A DNA stretch of 64,000 nt, taken from Kribbella sp. ALI-6-A. GTDB taxonomy: Bacteria; Actinomycetota; Actinomycetes; Propionibacteriales; Kribbellaceae. The notes under the pieces are model-generated. The model was not told the DNA's origin. It saw only the letters and a program-made list of their open reading frames with translations, and did no database searches. The stretch is from assembly GCF_001984195.1 (NCBI RefSeq), contig NZ_MTQN01000009.1, positions 744,001 to 808,000 of the forward strand. Reading direction: 5' to 3'. The position numbers were made by a program, and so were the translations under genes. How positions within the stretch are numbered: the stretch's first letter is position 1; the number at the start of each line of letters is the position of its first letter. Below, piece by piece: positions 24,209-32,834 of this stretch.

Positions 24209-25024
24209 ATGACGAGTACCACTGTCGATTTCGAGGCGATCAAGGCCAAGCAGCGGGCGGGCTGGGAGACCGGCGACTACCCGCGGGTCGGCAACACCTT
24301 GCAGATCATCGCCGAACTGCTGGTCGAGGCGGCCGACGTCCGGGCGGGGCAACGAGCCCTGGACGTCGCGTGCGGCCAGGGCAACGCGGCCCTGGCGGCA
24401 GCACGCCGGTTCGCCGACGCGACCGGGATCGACTACGCCACCAATCTGCTCGAGCAGGGGCGCGAACGCGCCGCCGCCGAGCACCTGCCGGTGACCTTCA
24501 CCGAAGGAGACGCCGAAAACCTGCCCGTGCCGGACGCTTCGTTCGACCTCGTGCTGAGCACGGTCGGCGTGATGTTCGCTCCGGACCACCAGCGGGCCGC
24601 GGACGAGCTGGTCCGGGTCACCAAGCCGGGCGGCAAGATCGCGCTCTCCAGCTGGACCCCGACCGGGATGGTCGGGCAGATGTTCAAGGTGGTCGGCAAG
24701 TGGGCTCCGCCGCCGGCCGGGGTGAAACCCGCTGTGCTGTGGGGCACCGAGCAGCACCTCGCCGAGCTGTTCGGCGACCGGGTCGAGTGGACCGCGCTCG
24801 AGAAGCGCGAGTACGTGTTCCGGTACCACTCGGCCGAGCACTTCTCGGAGTGGTTCCGCGAGTTCTACGGTCCGATCACCAAGCTGGCGGCGAGTCTGCC
24901 GGAGGCGGACCGGGCCCAGTTCGCGGCCGAACTGGCCGACGTACCGCGCGGCTTCAACCAGGCCGACGACGGCACCCTCGCCGCGCACGCGGAGTACCTG
25001 GAAGCAGTCGGCGTACGCCGCTGA
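24209..25024 (+). CDS. Class I SAM-dependent methyltransferase
   Basis: A 271-residue Rossmann methyltransferase of the UbiE/Methyltransf_11 type. Motif I is ALDVACGQGNAAL (about 51-63), the acidic residue after beta 2 is in ATGIDYATN, and the motif II/III region is VTFTEGDAENLPVPDASFDL and LVRVTKPGGKIAL. ATG 24209 follows an AGGGGGAA site. An earlier in-frame start at 24131 would run through the hairpins and is not preferred. The acceptor molecule is unknown. The BTAD regulator follows on the same strand after about 90 bases. Confidence 0.88.
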   Translation: MTSTTVDFEAIKAKQRAGWETGDYPRVGNTLQIIAELLVEAADVRAGQRALDVACGQGNAALAAARRFADATGIDYATNLLEQGRERAAAEHLPVTFTEGDAENLPVPDASFDLVLSTVGVMFAPDHQRAADELVRVTKPGGKIALSSWTPTGMVGQMFKVVGKWAPPPAGVKPAVLWGTEQHLAELFGDRVEWTALEKREYVFRYHSAEHFSEWFREFYGPITKLAASLPEADRAQFAAELADVPRGFNQADDGTLAAHAEYLEAVGVRR

Positions 25025-25115
25025 CAGCGCATCGACCGGCGGCGGCCGAGGGGACCGTCGCCGGTCGGTGACACCGGTGGGGGTACGGGTTCACACTGAG
25101 GTCGGGGGTGGGGTC

Positions 25116-26909
25116 ATGAAGGGGACGATCAGGCTGCTCGGCCGGCCGTCGATCGAGTACGACGGTGGGCCCGTGCGGCCGCCGCGAGGACGCAAGAGCT
25201 GGGCGTTGCTCGGCTACGTGCTGCTCGCGGAACGTCCTCCGGCCCGCAAACGCCTGGCCGAGCTGCTGTTCGCGGACGCCGAGGACCCGCTCGGCGCGCT
25301 CCGCTGGACACTGGCGGAGCTGCGCCGGGCGCTCGGCGTACGGGAAGTGCTCTCTGGTGATCCCGTGATGGTCTCGCTGACCGGTGTGATGGCCGTGGAC
25401 GTGCTGCAGGTGCTCAGCGAGCCCGATCCGGAGCACCTGCTCGCGGTCGAGGGTGAGCTGCTCGAAGGGGTCGAGCTGGACTCCTGCCCGGACTTCGAGT
25501 CCTGGCTGATGGTCGAGCGGCAACGGGTTGCGTCGGCGGTGGAGGCTCGCCTGCGCGAAGCCGCGGTCGGCCTGGTCGCGGCGGGGCGGGCGCGGGACGC
25601 GATTCCCTTTGCCAGCAAGGCGGTTGCGTCGAATCCGCTGGAGCAAGGAAACCACGAGTTGCTGGTGCGGAGTCTGGCGGTCTCGGGCGATCGGCCGGCT
25701 GCGTTGCGGCAGATCGCGGTGTGCGAGGACGTGCTGCGCCGCGAGCTCGGCGTCGAGGCCTCGGCTGCACTACGGCAGGCGTCCGCGGTCGATCGCGGGC
25801 CGTCGCTCGAGGTCGTCGGGAGTCGCGCCAGCGCGTCGAGCGCCTTCGAAGCGGGGCGAGCGGCCGTCGCCGCGGGAGTCGTCGAGTCGGGACTGGAGTG
25901 TCTTCGCAGAGCGGTCTCCGAGGCGGCGCGCTGCGGTGACACGGAGCTTCAGGGACGCGCTCTCGTCGCTCTCGGCGGTGCTCTCGTGCACGCGATCCGC
26001 GGGCGGGACGAAGAGGGCGCGATCACGTTGCAGGAGGCGATCCTGGTCGCGGAACGGGCCGGCGATCGCGCGACCGTCGTCGCGGCGTACCGGGAGCTCG
26101 GGTTCGTCGAGGTGCAGGCCGGGCGGCGGGCGACGGCCGAGACCTGGCTGGCCAAGGCGGCGAACCTGGCCGAGACCGACGAGGAGAACGCCGCGATCCT
26201 CGGCGTACGGGGGATGAACTCATCGGATCTCGCCGACTATCCGGCCGCGCTGCGTCAGCTGGAGGAATCGGTCGACCTCGCGGCCCGGTGCGGCGATCCG
26301 CGGCAGCAGGCCTGGTCGTTGTCGATCCTCGGGCGGGCGCATCTGCTCCGCGGCGAGTACAGCCAGGCGAGCGCCGCGATCGCCCACTCGCTCGAACTCG
26401 TCAGGCAGCAACGGTGGGTCGCTTTCATGCCCTGGCCGCAGGCGTTGCAGGCCGAGCTCGACCTGTACGCCGGACGGGTGGGCGCAGCCGCCGAGGGTTT
26501 CGAACAGGCTTGGGCGCTCGGGTGTCAGGTCAATGATCCCTGCTGGGAAGGGATTTCGGCCCGCGGACTCGGCCTGCTCGCCGCTGAGCGCGGGGACTAC
26601 CAGGGTGTGGTGCATTGGCTGGATCAAGCGGCTCGCCGCGCCAGCCGTGAACCGGACCGCTATCAATGGGTGCACGCGCATGTTCTCGACACGGCCGCCG
26701 GCACCGCGATCGACCAAGGCGATGAGGCGCGCGCTCGGCCCCTGGTCGCCCAGCTCGCCGCTCTCGCCGCACGCTGCGACATGCGCGAGTTGGTCGTCCG
26801 CGCCCAGCTCCATCTCGGCCGGCTGGGTGATCCGCAAGCGGCCCAGTCCGCCCGGCGGATGGCGGCCGGCATCGACAATCCGCGTTTGACCAATCTGTTA
26901 GAGGCCTGA
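25116..26909 (+). CDS. BTAD/SARP-like transcriptional regulator with TPR repeats
   Basis: A 597-residue regulator. Residues 1-90 are an OmpR-like winged helix (GTIRLLGRPSIEYDG, GRKSWALLGYVLLAERPPAR, ALRWTLAELRRALG). Residues about 95-230 form the bacterial transcriptional activator domain (VEGELLEGVELDSCPDFESW, ALRQIAVCEDVLRRELGV). The rest is repetitive and helical, consistent with TPRs. There is no NB-ARC ATPase between them. ATG 25116 has a GGGGTGGGG stretch upstream. Its last base is shared with the ATG of the next methyltransferase (TGATG), so they are coupled. SARP/BTAD proteins usually control nearby metabolic genes, here probably the flanking methyltransferases. Confidence 0.85.
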   Translation: MKGTIRLLGRPSIEYDGGPVRPPRGRKSWALLGYVLLAERPPARKRLAELLFADAEDPLGALRWTLAELRRALGVREVLSGDPVMVSLTGVMAVDVLQVLSEPDPEHLLAVEGELLEGVELDSCPDFESWLMVERQRVASAVEARLREAAVGLVAAGRARDAIPFASKAVASNPLEQGNHELLVRSLAVSGDRPAALRQIAVCEDVLRRELGVEASAALRQASAVDRGPSLEVVGSRASASSAFEAGRAAVAAGVVESGLECLRRAVSEAARCGDTELQGRALVALGGALVHAIRGRDEEGAITLQEAILVAERAGDRATVVAAYRELGFVEVQAGRRATAETWLAKAANLAETDEENAAILGVRGMNSSDLADYPAALRQLEESVDLAARCGDPRQQAWSLSILGRAHLLRGEYSQASAAIAHSLELVRQQRWVAFMPWPQALQAELDLYAGRVGAAAEGFEQAWALGCQVNDPCWEGISARGLGLLAAERGDYQGVVHWLDQAARRASREPDRYQWVHAHVLDTAAGTAIDQGDEARARPLVAQLAALAARCDMRELVVRAQLHLGRLGDPQAAQSARRMAAGIDNPRLTNLLEA

Positions 26910-27721
26910 TGACCAACACTGTCACGACGGACTGGACGATCGTCGACGAAGGGTGGGGCCGCAAGGCCGTCGACTTCGCGACGCTGAGCGAACCGACCAA
27001 CTGCCGCGAATATGTTGCCTTGCACCACCATCTCGGGGTCGCCGACGGCGACCGCCTGCTGGACGTCGCGTGCGGCGCCGGCCTGGCGGTCGAGCTCGCG
27101 CAGTTGCGCGGCGCGGCGTGTGCCGGGATCGATGCGTCTCCCCGGCTGATCGCGGTTGCTCGCGATCGCAGCCCCGGCGCCGATCTGCGGGTCGGTGACA
27201 TGCACGCGCTGCCCTGGGCCGACGAGAGCTTCGACGTCGTGACGAGCTTCCGGGGCATCTGGGGTACGACGCCCGCGGCGCTCGGCGAGATCCACCGCGT
27301 GCTTCGCCCTGGCGGACGCGTCGGTCTCACGGTTTGGGGGCATCTGAAACAGTCGCCGGGCGTGTGGGCGTTGGCGCCGTTCCGCCTGGCGGCGGAATCC
27401 AAGGTGCTCAACCAGGCGAAGATGGTCTCCCTCGGCCGGCCGGGTGTCGGCGAGGAACTGCTCGCCCAGTTCGGCTTCACCGGGATCGAGCGGATCGCCG
27501 TGCCCTTCGCGTGGGAGTTCCCGGATCCGGTCGCGTACGCGCGAGCGCTGGCGTCCACCGGGCCGGCGTACGAGGCGATTCAGCAGGTGGGCGAAGAGGA
27601 GTTCCACCGTCGGGCGGTCCTCGAGGCGACGGAGAAGGTGCGCGCCGGGCTGCCGTTGCGTGCCGAGCTGGCGGTCGCCGGATTCGTTGCCCACAAGCCT
27701 GAACTCGACGCGGCGACATGA
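26909..27721 (+). CDS. Class I SAM-dependent methyltransferase
   Basis: A 270-residue methyltransferase with motif I LLDVACGAGLAVELA (about 50-64), the following acidic strand CAGIDASPRLIAVA, and LRVGDMHALPWADESFDVV and HRVLRPGGRVGLTVWG. It is related in layout to the enzyme at 24209 but clearly a different sequence. ATG 26909 overlaps the regulator stop by one base, so translation is coupled. The C-terminal half has an added helical part that may form the acceptor pocket. The substrate is unknown. Confidence 0.88.
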   Translation: MTNTVTTDWTIVDEGWGRKAVDFATLSEPTNCREYVALHHHLGVADGDRLLDVACGAGLAVELAQLRGAACAGIDASPRLIAVARDRSPGADLRVGDMHALPWADESFDVVTSFRGIWGTTPAALGEIHRVLRPGGRVGLTVWGHLKQSPGVWALAPFRLAAESKVLNQAKMVSLGRPGVGEELLAQFGFTGIERIAVPFAWEFPDPVAYARALASTGPAYEAIQQVGEEEFHRRAVLEATEKVRAGLPLRAELAVAGFVAHKPELDAAT

Positions 27722-27765
27722 GCGCCGCCGGATCCGCACCGAACCTTTCGATGGGAGCACATTCG

Positions 27766-28356
27766 ATGACTTTCCTGCCCTTTCCCGAGCCCGACGACGC
27801 CGCCCGGGCGAGCTTCGCCGATGATCTCGCCGAGCTCGGGTTCGTGATGAACGGGACGCGGCTGTGGGCGTTCCATCCGGGATTGCAGGACGGCTTGTTC
27901 GCCCTGCTCGGCTCGCTGGTTCGGGAACACGATCTTGACTTCCGGACCCGGGCGATCCTGGTCACCGCGACCGCGTCCTCGCTCGGTGACTCGTACTGTT
28001 CCGTTGCTTGGGGCACCAAGCTCGCCCGGGAGACGTCGGCCGAGCACGCCGCCGCGGCGCTCACCGGTGACGACGCTTTGCTCTCCCCCGCGGAGAGCGC
28101 TCTCGCAACCTGGGCCCGCAAGGTCGTCCGTGAGCCGAACGCGACCACCGCCGACGACGTCGAATCTCTTCGGCGGTTCGGCTGGACCGACAAGCAGATC
28201 TTCGGGCTCACCGCGTTCGTGGCGCTGCGGATCGCGTTCTCGACTGTCAACGACGCGCTCGGCGTACGGCCGGATGCGGAGTACCACGACCTTGCTCCCG
28301 CAGCCGTGCTGGAAGCCCTCCCGGCCGGGCGGCCGCTCGAGTCACCTCGCCGCTAG
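27766..28356 (+). CDS. Carboxymuconolactone decarboxylase/AhpD-like family protein
   Basis: About 196 residues of the AhpD-like all-helical fold: DDLAELGFVMNGTRLWAFHPG, LDFRTRAILVTATASSLGDSYC, then ALLSPAESALATWARKVVREP and KQIFGLTAFVALRIAFSTVNDALG. The usual peroxidase CxxC is reduced to a single cysteine (DSYCSVAWG), so thiol peroxidase activity is doubtful. GGGAG lies 9 bases before ATG 27766. An alternative start at 27718 overlaps the methyltransferase stop (ATGA) and would add 16 residues. It probably is the last gene of the methyltransferase-BTAD operon. Confidence 0.8.
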   Translation: MTFLPFPEPDDAARASFADDLAELGFVMNGTRLWAFHPGLQDGLFALLGSLVREHDLDFRTRAILVTATASSLGDSYCSVAWGTKLARETSAEHAAAALTGDDALLSPAESALATWARKVVREPNATTADDVESLRRFGWTDKQIFGLTAFVALRIAFSTVNDALGVRPDAEYHDLAPAAVLEALPAGRPLESPRR

Positions 28357-28388
28357 CTGGTCGCGTCGCGCTACCGCTGGCTCGCCCG

Positions 28389-31300
28389 CTAGGTGGACGG
28401 GGAGGGGTCGAAGGTCGCGTCGATCCGCAGTTCGGACGCCCGAGTCGGGTCGCTGAGGACCGCGAGGATCACGTGCCGTTGATCCCAGCGTCCGGCCGCC
28501 CACGCGAGCGCCTTGGCCAGACCGTTGAACGTCGCCGCATGCGGCGCACCGTCGTCGTCGACCCACCAGGACACCTCGACGCCGTCGACGGTCAGCTCCT
28601 CGTGCTCCCACCAGAGCGCCGGTACGTCGGGCACGAGTTCCCGGACGATCGCCGGTACGTCGGCCGCCGTCCCCACCCCGTCGATCTTGCCCGCGGCAAC
28701 GTCCCCCGCCATGGGCACTTCGAGCAGATCACTCAACCCGTCCGCCACCACCCCGGACGCGACCACGAACCCACCGAGATCGCCGCGCTGCAACCACATC
28801 GGCGCATCCGCCACGACAGCGTCACCAGCGGCAACGACCCGGCTCATCACCTCGTCGACCTCACCCGACCACCCGGCATCCGCACCGGCGTCACCCGCGT
28901 CGCCGGACCACCCGGCGCCCGCACCCGCGCCCGCGTCACCCGCGCCCTCGGACCACCCGGTATCCGCGTCGGCACCGTCCACACCGCCCTCCGCGGCTTC
29001 CAACGGTTCTCCACCCAGCACCCGCACGTGGTGCGGCGCCGAGTCCGGGTACACCGTCAGCGTCCCGAGCTGCTGCCAGAGACTCAGGATCGCGCTCTCT
29101 CCGATCTCCCGCCGCGGATCGGCCAGCCGGTCCAGCAGCTGCCCGACCCCGTCGACATCGAGGTCGCCCACCGTGCGCACCAGTCCGACCGCGGTCCGAA
29201 TCTCCGGATCCAGCCGAGCCGTCCACTCCGGCGCCGGATCGAGCAGACTCGCCAGCACCGGATCCACCTCGGGATCCGCCCGCCCGGCCAGCGGCTCGCC
29301 GTCCTCCAGGAGAACGCGCTCTCTGATCCACCACGCCGCGTACGACGGAACCCCGTACGCGCGATCGTCCGGCCCGACCACCCGCGGCCGATCCACCAGG
29401 GCCCGCCGCAAATCCGGCGACGATCCGAACAGCTCCAGCACGCGCGGCCAGGCGTCGTCCGTGACCCAGTCCAGATCTCGTACGGCGACCAACTCGCCGA
29501 CGGTCACCCCGTACCGCGAACCATCCGGCGCGACGTCGTCGGCCCAGTCCTCGATCCCGTCGAGGTCGGCCAGCTCGTCCGGCAACTCGTCGAGCGTGAC
29601 GTCCGCGGCCGCGACGGTTCCGAGCGTGCTCAGGACCCCGATCGCACCGAGCGCCTCGGCGCCGTACCGCTCCAGCGCGTCGCGGTCGATCGGTGCGACC
29701 TCGTCGTGGTCCAGCACCGCCTCGGCCTCGGAGCCGGGGATCACCAGCGCGTTCGCCGGGACCAGTTCGCCGTCCGCGTCGCGCAGCAGGAGATCGGACA
29801 GCCACCACAAGCCATCGGCCTGGGCCGGATCCACCGCCACGACGGAGAGCACCGCCGCGGCGATCAGCTCGGGATCGTCGGCGTCGGCCGAGTTCTCCAC
29901 CGCCGCCCGGACCGCGCTGTCCTCGAGCAGTGTCCGGGGAGTCGCGGGGAGCGCTCCCAGGCGTTCCAGCGTTTCGTGCGCCGCGTCCGGGTGAACGACC
30001 CGGACGCCGTACTCGCTGAAGGTCGCCAGCACGTCGCTCGGCAGCTCCCGCCCCGGCAACAACAGCCCACGCACACCGCGAACCAGCCGGCCATCGGCCA
30101 GCGGCACGGGCAACGTCCCCAGCGCCTCCCGCAGCAGCGGATCCGTGACCATCCCGGAGAGCGCTCCATACGTTTCCCGCCACCACTCGGGCGACTCCCC
30201 CGCCGCCCCGAGCTGATCCACCAGCTCGGCCAGATCGAGCCGCCGAACCCCGAGCGCGTCCAACGCGACCCGATCACCGCGCCCGCTCCGCACCAGCCCA
30301 GCCACAATCGGCGCCAGGACGCCGTTGAACGTGTCGTCGGCGCCTTCCACCACCACCGCGTCCCGCGGGGCCAACAGCCGCCGATCGTTGCCATCGGCCA
30401 CCTGATCGACGACGCCTGGATGGTCGCCGCCAGCCAGCTCGTCGACCTGCTCGGCACGCACCTGCCCCGCGGGCACCTCCTCGGCGTGCACCTCCTCGGC
30501 GTGCACCCGCGCGGCGTGCGCCCGCGCGGCCTCGACCCCATCAGCGTCGCCCTCCGCGGCGCCGACCCACACGGCGCCGACCCGCTCAGCGACGCCCTCC
30601 GCGTCGACGGGCACCATCGGTCCGGACCGAACGCCACTGCGCGCGGCCTCACCGGCTGCAGCCTGCTGCGGATTCCCCACAGCCGGCAGCAACGGTGTCG
30701 TCGGCAAGACCCTCAGAATCGCATCGCGGAGAGCGCGATCCAGCGCCCCCGCAGCAAGGCCGGTCGGCACCAGCGGGAGTACGTTCACGCCGGCTTCGGC
30801 CTGCTGCTGAAGCAGACCGGCGTACGCGCGGGCTGCCTGCTCCACCAGATAGTCGGTCAGCGGCCCCTTGGCAACATGCCGACGAGCCGGATCGAGCGGA
30901 AAGGTTGCCAGCAGCAACACCGGCAGCGACAACGGCTCGTCGGTCGGAGTCGGCGCATAGACGGTCCGCGGTACGGCGGCGTCCGCCGAGCGGGGCAGCG
31001 CCCAGAGCACAGACCAGTACGGCCGGCTCCGCTCCTCGACCGGGCGATCGGCGAGCAACCGCTCTCTCGCGTTCTCGTCGAGCACCCCCGCGGCCCGTCG
31101 TACCACCCATCGCGACGTCACGTCGGCGAGTACCCGCTCCTCGCCGTCCACGTCGATCTCGATCCGCTCCAGCCCCGGCAAGGCGAGCAGCAACGGATCA
31201 CCGGCCTCGGCGAGCAACCGCTGGACGAGCTGCCGCGCGGCGTCGTCCCGCAACGGCAGGATCACCGCCGTGTCGAACCCCTCCGGCGGCTCCCCCTCGG

Positions 31301-31853
31301 CGGCGAACGGCAGCCGCAGGACCGGCACCTGGCCGTCGCGCCGACGGACCTCCAGATCCAGTCCCTCCGACCCCAACGCCGCCACTGCCGCCGCCGAGTC
31401 CGCGCGCGAGAACCGCACGCCGCCGGACCGCGACAAGATCACCGGCTCGTCGCTCACCGCGAGCACCGCGGAGAACCCGACCCCGAACCGCCCGACCGCG
31501 ACCGTCGCGGGATCCGCGTGCTGCGCGTCGCCGCCAGCATCCACCGCGTCGTCCCGCTTCGCCGAGGCGCGCAAGGTCGCGAGCGACTCCACCCCCTCCG
31601 CCGTCAGCGGAGCACCGGTGTTCGTGACGACCAGCGTCCCGTCCCGGAGCGAGAACCGCACCCGGCCTGGCACCCCGGCCCGCACCGCCGCGTCCGCCGC
31701 GTTCTGCGCGAGCTCGACGACCACCCGGTCCAGGTAACCACCGAGTGCGAGATCCTCCTCCGCGTTCGCGTCCTCCCGGAACCGCACCGGCGCCGCCGCC
31801 CAGCCCGCGAGAACGCGCTCTCTGATCTGGGAACTCCCGAAGTCTTCGCTCAC
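28389..31853 (-). CDS. Sacsin-like N-terminal ATPase (HSP90-type GHKL) protein
   Basis: A 1154-residue protein. The N-terminus has the Bergerat ATP-binding fold: VVELAQNAADAAVRAG (motif with the key Asn), LVVTNTGAPLTAEGVESL and VGRFGVGFSAVLAVSD. This matches sacsin/HSP90-like ATPases found in actinobacteria. The long rest has no recognisable enzyme domain. Two low-complexity inserts are odd: a pentapeptide-repeat helix-like stretch around residues 440-470 and a Gly/Ala/Asp/Trp stretch near 960-1000. GTG 31853 lies 6 bases after a TAGGCT box, so the transcript is probably leaderless. A chaperone or regulatory role is inferred from the fold only. Confidence 0.85.
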   Translation of the reverse strand: MSEDFGSSQIRERVLAGWAAAPVRFREDANAEEDLALGGYLDRVVVELAQNAADAAVRAGVPGRVRFSLRDGTLVVTNTGAPLTAEGVESLATLRASAKRDDAVDAGGDAQHADPATVAVGRFGVGFSAVLAVSDEPVILSRSGGVRFSRADSAAAVAALGSEGLDLEVRRRDGQVPVLRLPFAAEGEPPEGFDTAVILPLRDDAARQLVQRLLAEAGDPLLLALPGLERIEIDVDGEERVLADVTSRWVVRRAAGVLDENARERLLADRPVEERSRPYWSVLWALPRSADAAVPRTVYAPTPTDEPLSLPVLLLATFPLDPARRHVAKGPLTDYLVEQAARAYAGLLQQQAEAGVNVLPLVPTGLAAGALDRALRDAILRVLPTTPLLPAVGNPQQAAAGEAARSGVRSGPMVPVDAEGVAERVGAVWVGAAEGDADGVEAARAHAARVHAEEVHAEEVPAGQVRAEQVDELAGGDHPGVVDQVADGNDRRLLAPRDAVVVEGADDTFNGVLAPIVAGLVRSGRGDRVALDALGVRRLDLAELVDQLGAAGESPEWWRETYGALSGMVTDPLLREALGTLPVPLADGRLVRGVRGLLLPGRELPSDVLATFSEYGVRVVHPDAAHETLERLGALPATPRTLLEDSAVRAAVENSADADDPELIAAAVLSVVAVDPAQADGLWWLSDLLLRDADGELVPANALVIPGSEAEAVLDHDEVAPIDRDALERYGAEALGAIGVLSTLGTVAAADVTLDELPDELADLDGIEDWADDVAPDGSRYGVTVGELVAVRDLDWVTDDAWPRVLELFGSSPDLRRALVDRPRVVGPDDRAYGVPSYAAWWIRERVLLEDGEPLAGRADPEVDPVLASLLDPAPEWTARLDPEIRTAVGLVRTVGDLDVDGVGQLLDRLADPRREIGESAILSLWQQLGTLTVYPDSAPHHVRVLGGEPLEAAEGGVDGADADTGWSEGAGDAGAGAGAGWSGDAGDAGADAGWSGEVDEVMSRVVAAGDAVVADAPMWLQRGDLGGFVVASGVVADGLSDLLEVPMAGDVAAGKIDGVGTAADVPAIVRELVPDVPALWWEHEELTVDGVEVSWWVDDDGAPHAATFNGLAKALAWAAGRWDQRHVILAVLSDPTRASELRIDATFDPSPST
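30458..30532 (-). repeat. 15-bp tandem repeat inside the sacsin-like gene
   Basis: About five copies of a 15-bp unit, two of them identical (GCACCTCCTCGGCGT at 30473-30487 and 30488-30502) and the others diverged. They encode charged pentapeptides of the HAEEV / HAARV / RAEQV kind. The unit keeps frame, so copy number can change without breaking the protein. Confidence 0.75.
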
Positions 31854-31859
31854 GGCCGG

Positions 31860-31865
31860 AGCCTA
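31860..31865 (-). promoter_or_regulatory. -10 box TAGGCT, leaderless start of the sacsin-like gene
   Basis: TAGGCT is followed by six bases and then the GTG at 31853 on the minus strand. No ribosome binding site is present. This is the standard arrangement for leaderless transcripts in actinobacteria. Confidence 0.5.
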
Positions 31866-31945
31866 TGCGGCGCTGCGCCGGGGACGGAATCGCGGCCACG
31901 CATGGGCGCGGGTACCGACAGGTGAACCGCGCCGAGGAGGCCGTC

Positions 31946-32161
31946 ATGGGAGTCCCCATCGTCATCGCACTGCTGCTGATCGTGCTGGCGGCTGTCGGCT
32001 TCTTGCTGTGGACGCTGTTCGCGGCCGGCCGGGGCGCGGTGGCAGCCGGCCAGTCGATGGCATCCGATCACCCCGAGGAAACCGCCCCGCACACCCAGGA
32101 GCGGACCAAGAGTCGATCGGTCGACACCACGCCCCCGGACGACGAGCCGACCGCACGCTGA
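31946..32161 (+). CDS. Small single-span membrane protein, unknown function
   Basis: 71 residues: one membrane helix right at the N-terminus (VPIVIALLLIVLAAVGFLLWTLF, residues about 3-24) and then a hydrophilic, probably cytoplasmic or wall-side tail rich in charged residues and Pro (ending DDEPTAR). ATG 31946 is chosen because GAGGAGG sits 5 bases before it. An earlier in-frame ATG at 31865 lacks a site. It is divergent from the sacsin-like gene. I do not recognise a family. Confidence 0.7.
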   Translation: MGVPIVIALLLIVLAAVGFLLWTLFAAGRGAVAAGQSMASDHPEETAPHTQERTKSRSVDTTPPDDEPTAR

Positions 32162-32191
32162 AACGGCGTACCGCGAGAGCCGTCGACCGCG

Positions 32192-32197
32192 TACGTT
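32192..32197 (+). promoter_or_regulatory. -10 box TACGTT, leaderless start of the nitroreductase gene
   Basis: TACGTT, six bases, then ATG 32204, with no Shine-Dalgarno sequence in between. This supports both the promoter and the start codon. Confidence 0.5.
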
Positions 32198-32203
32198 GCA
32201 CGA

Positions 32204-32800
32204 ATGGACTTTCAGGACGTGGTACGACGGCGGCGGATGGTTCGGCGGTACGACGTGGCGCGAGCGGTGCCGGAGAACGTGGTGGAGCGCATTCTCGACA
32301 ACGCTCAGCGGGCTCCCTCGGCCGGGTTCTCGCAGGGGTTCGGGTACCTGGTGCTCGACACCCAGGACGACATCGCGCGGTTCCGGGCGGCCGCGACCCC
32401 GGACGAGCAGCCGGAGAACTGGCTGGCCGCGAACGTGCAGGCCCCGCTGCTGATCGTGGTGCACTCGAACAAGGACGCCTACCTCGACCGGTACGCCGAG
32501 CCGGACAAGGGGCACACCGACCGGGCCGAGGACTGGTGGCCGGTGCCGTACTGGGACGTCGACGCCGGGATGTCAGCCCTGCTCATCCTGCAGACCGCGG
32601 TCGACGAAGGCCTCGGCGCCTGCTTCTTCGGGCTTCCCGCCGACCGGATCCCGGTCTACCGCGAGCAGTTCGGCGTACCGGACAACTTCATGCCGATCGG
32701 CGCGATCTCGATCGGCTACTCCGACGAACCGCCCCGCGACCTGAGCAAGCGCCGCAAGCCGACCGGCGAGCTGGTCCACCGCGGCCGCTGGACCACCTGA
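32204..32800 (+). CDS. Nitroreductase-family flavoprotein
   Basis: A 198-residue FMN-dependent oxidoreductase of the nitroreductase fold. The N-terminal VVRRRRMVRRYDVARAVPEN is the FMN-phosphate binding arginine cluster, APSAGFSQGFGYLVL is the FMN loop, and DAGMSALLILQTAVDEGLGACFFGLP is the helix-turn that contacts the isoalloxazine. IGAISIGYSDEPPRDLSKRR is the typical C-terminal strand and tail. Members reduce nitro-aromatics, quinones or enones with NAD(P)H. The physiological substrate is open. It stands alone with its own leaderless promoter. Confidence 0.88.
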   Translation: MDFQDVVRRRRMVRRYDVARAVPENVVERILDNAQRAPSAGFSQGFGYLVLDTQDDIARFRAAATPDEQPENWLAANVQAPLLIVVHSNKDAYLDRYAEPDKGHTDRAEDWWPVPYWDVDAGMSALLILQTAVDEGLGACFFGLPADRIPVYREQFGVPDNFMPIGAISIGYSDEPPRDLSKRRKPTGELVHRGRWTT

Positions 32801-32821
32801 CCGAAACCGCCCGCCGACCGG

Positions 32822-32827
32822 TAGGTT
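32822..32827 (+). promoter_or_regulatory. -10 box TAGGTT, leaderless start of the SGNH hydrolase gene
   Basis: TAGGTT, seven bases (GGCGGCC), then GTG 32835. The box overlaps the very end of the intergenic space after the nitroreductase gene. Confidence 0.55.
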
Positions 32828-32834
32828 GGCGGCC

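Noticed and set aside
28473..31925. 1150-codon open frame on the plus strand opposite the sacsin-like gene
   Set aside because: Arg/Pro/Gln/His-rich composition without motifs, while the minus strand has clear ATPase motifs. It is a shadow.
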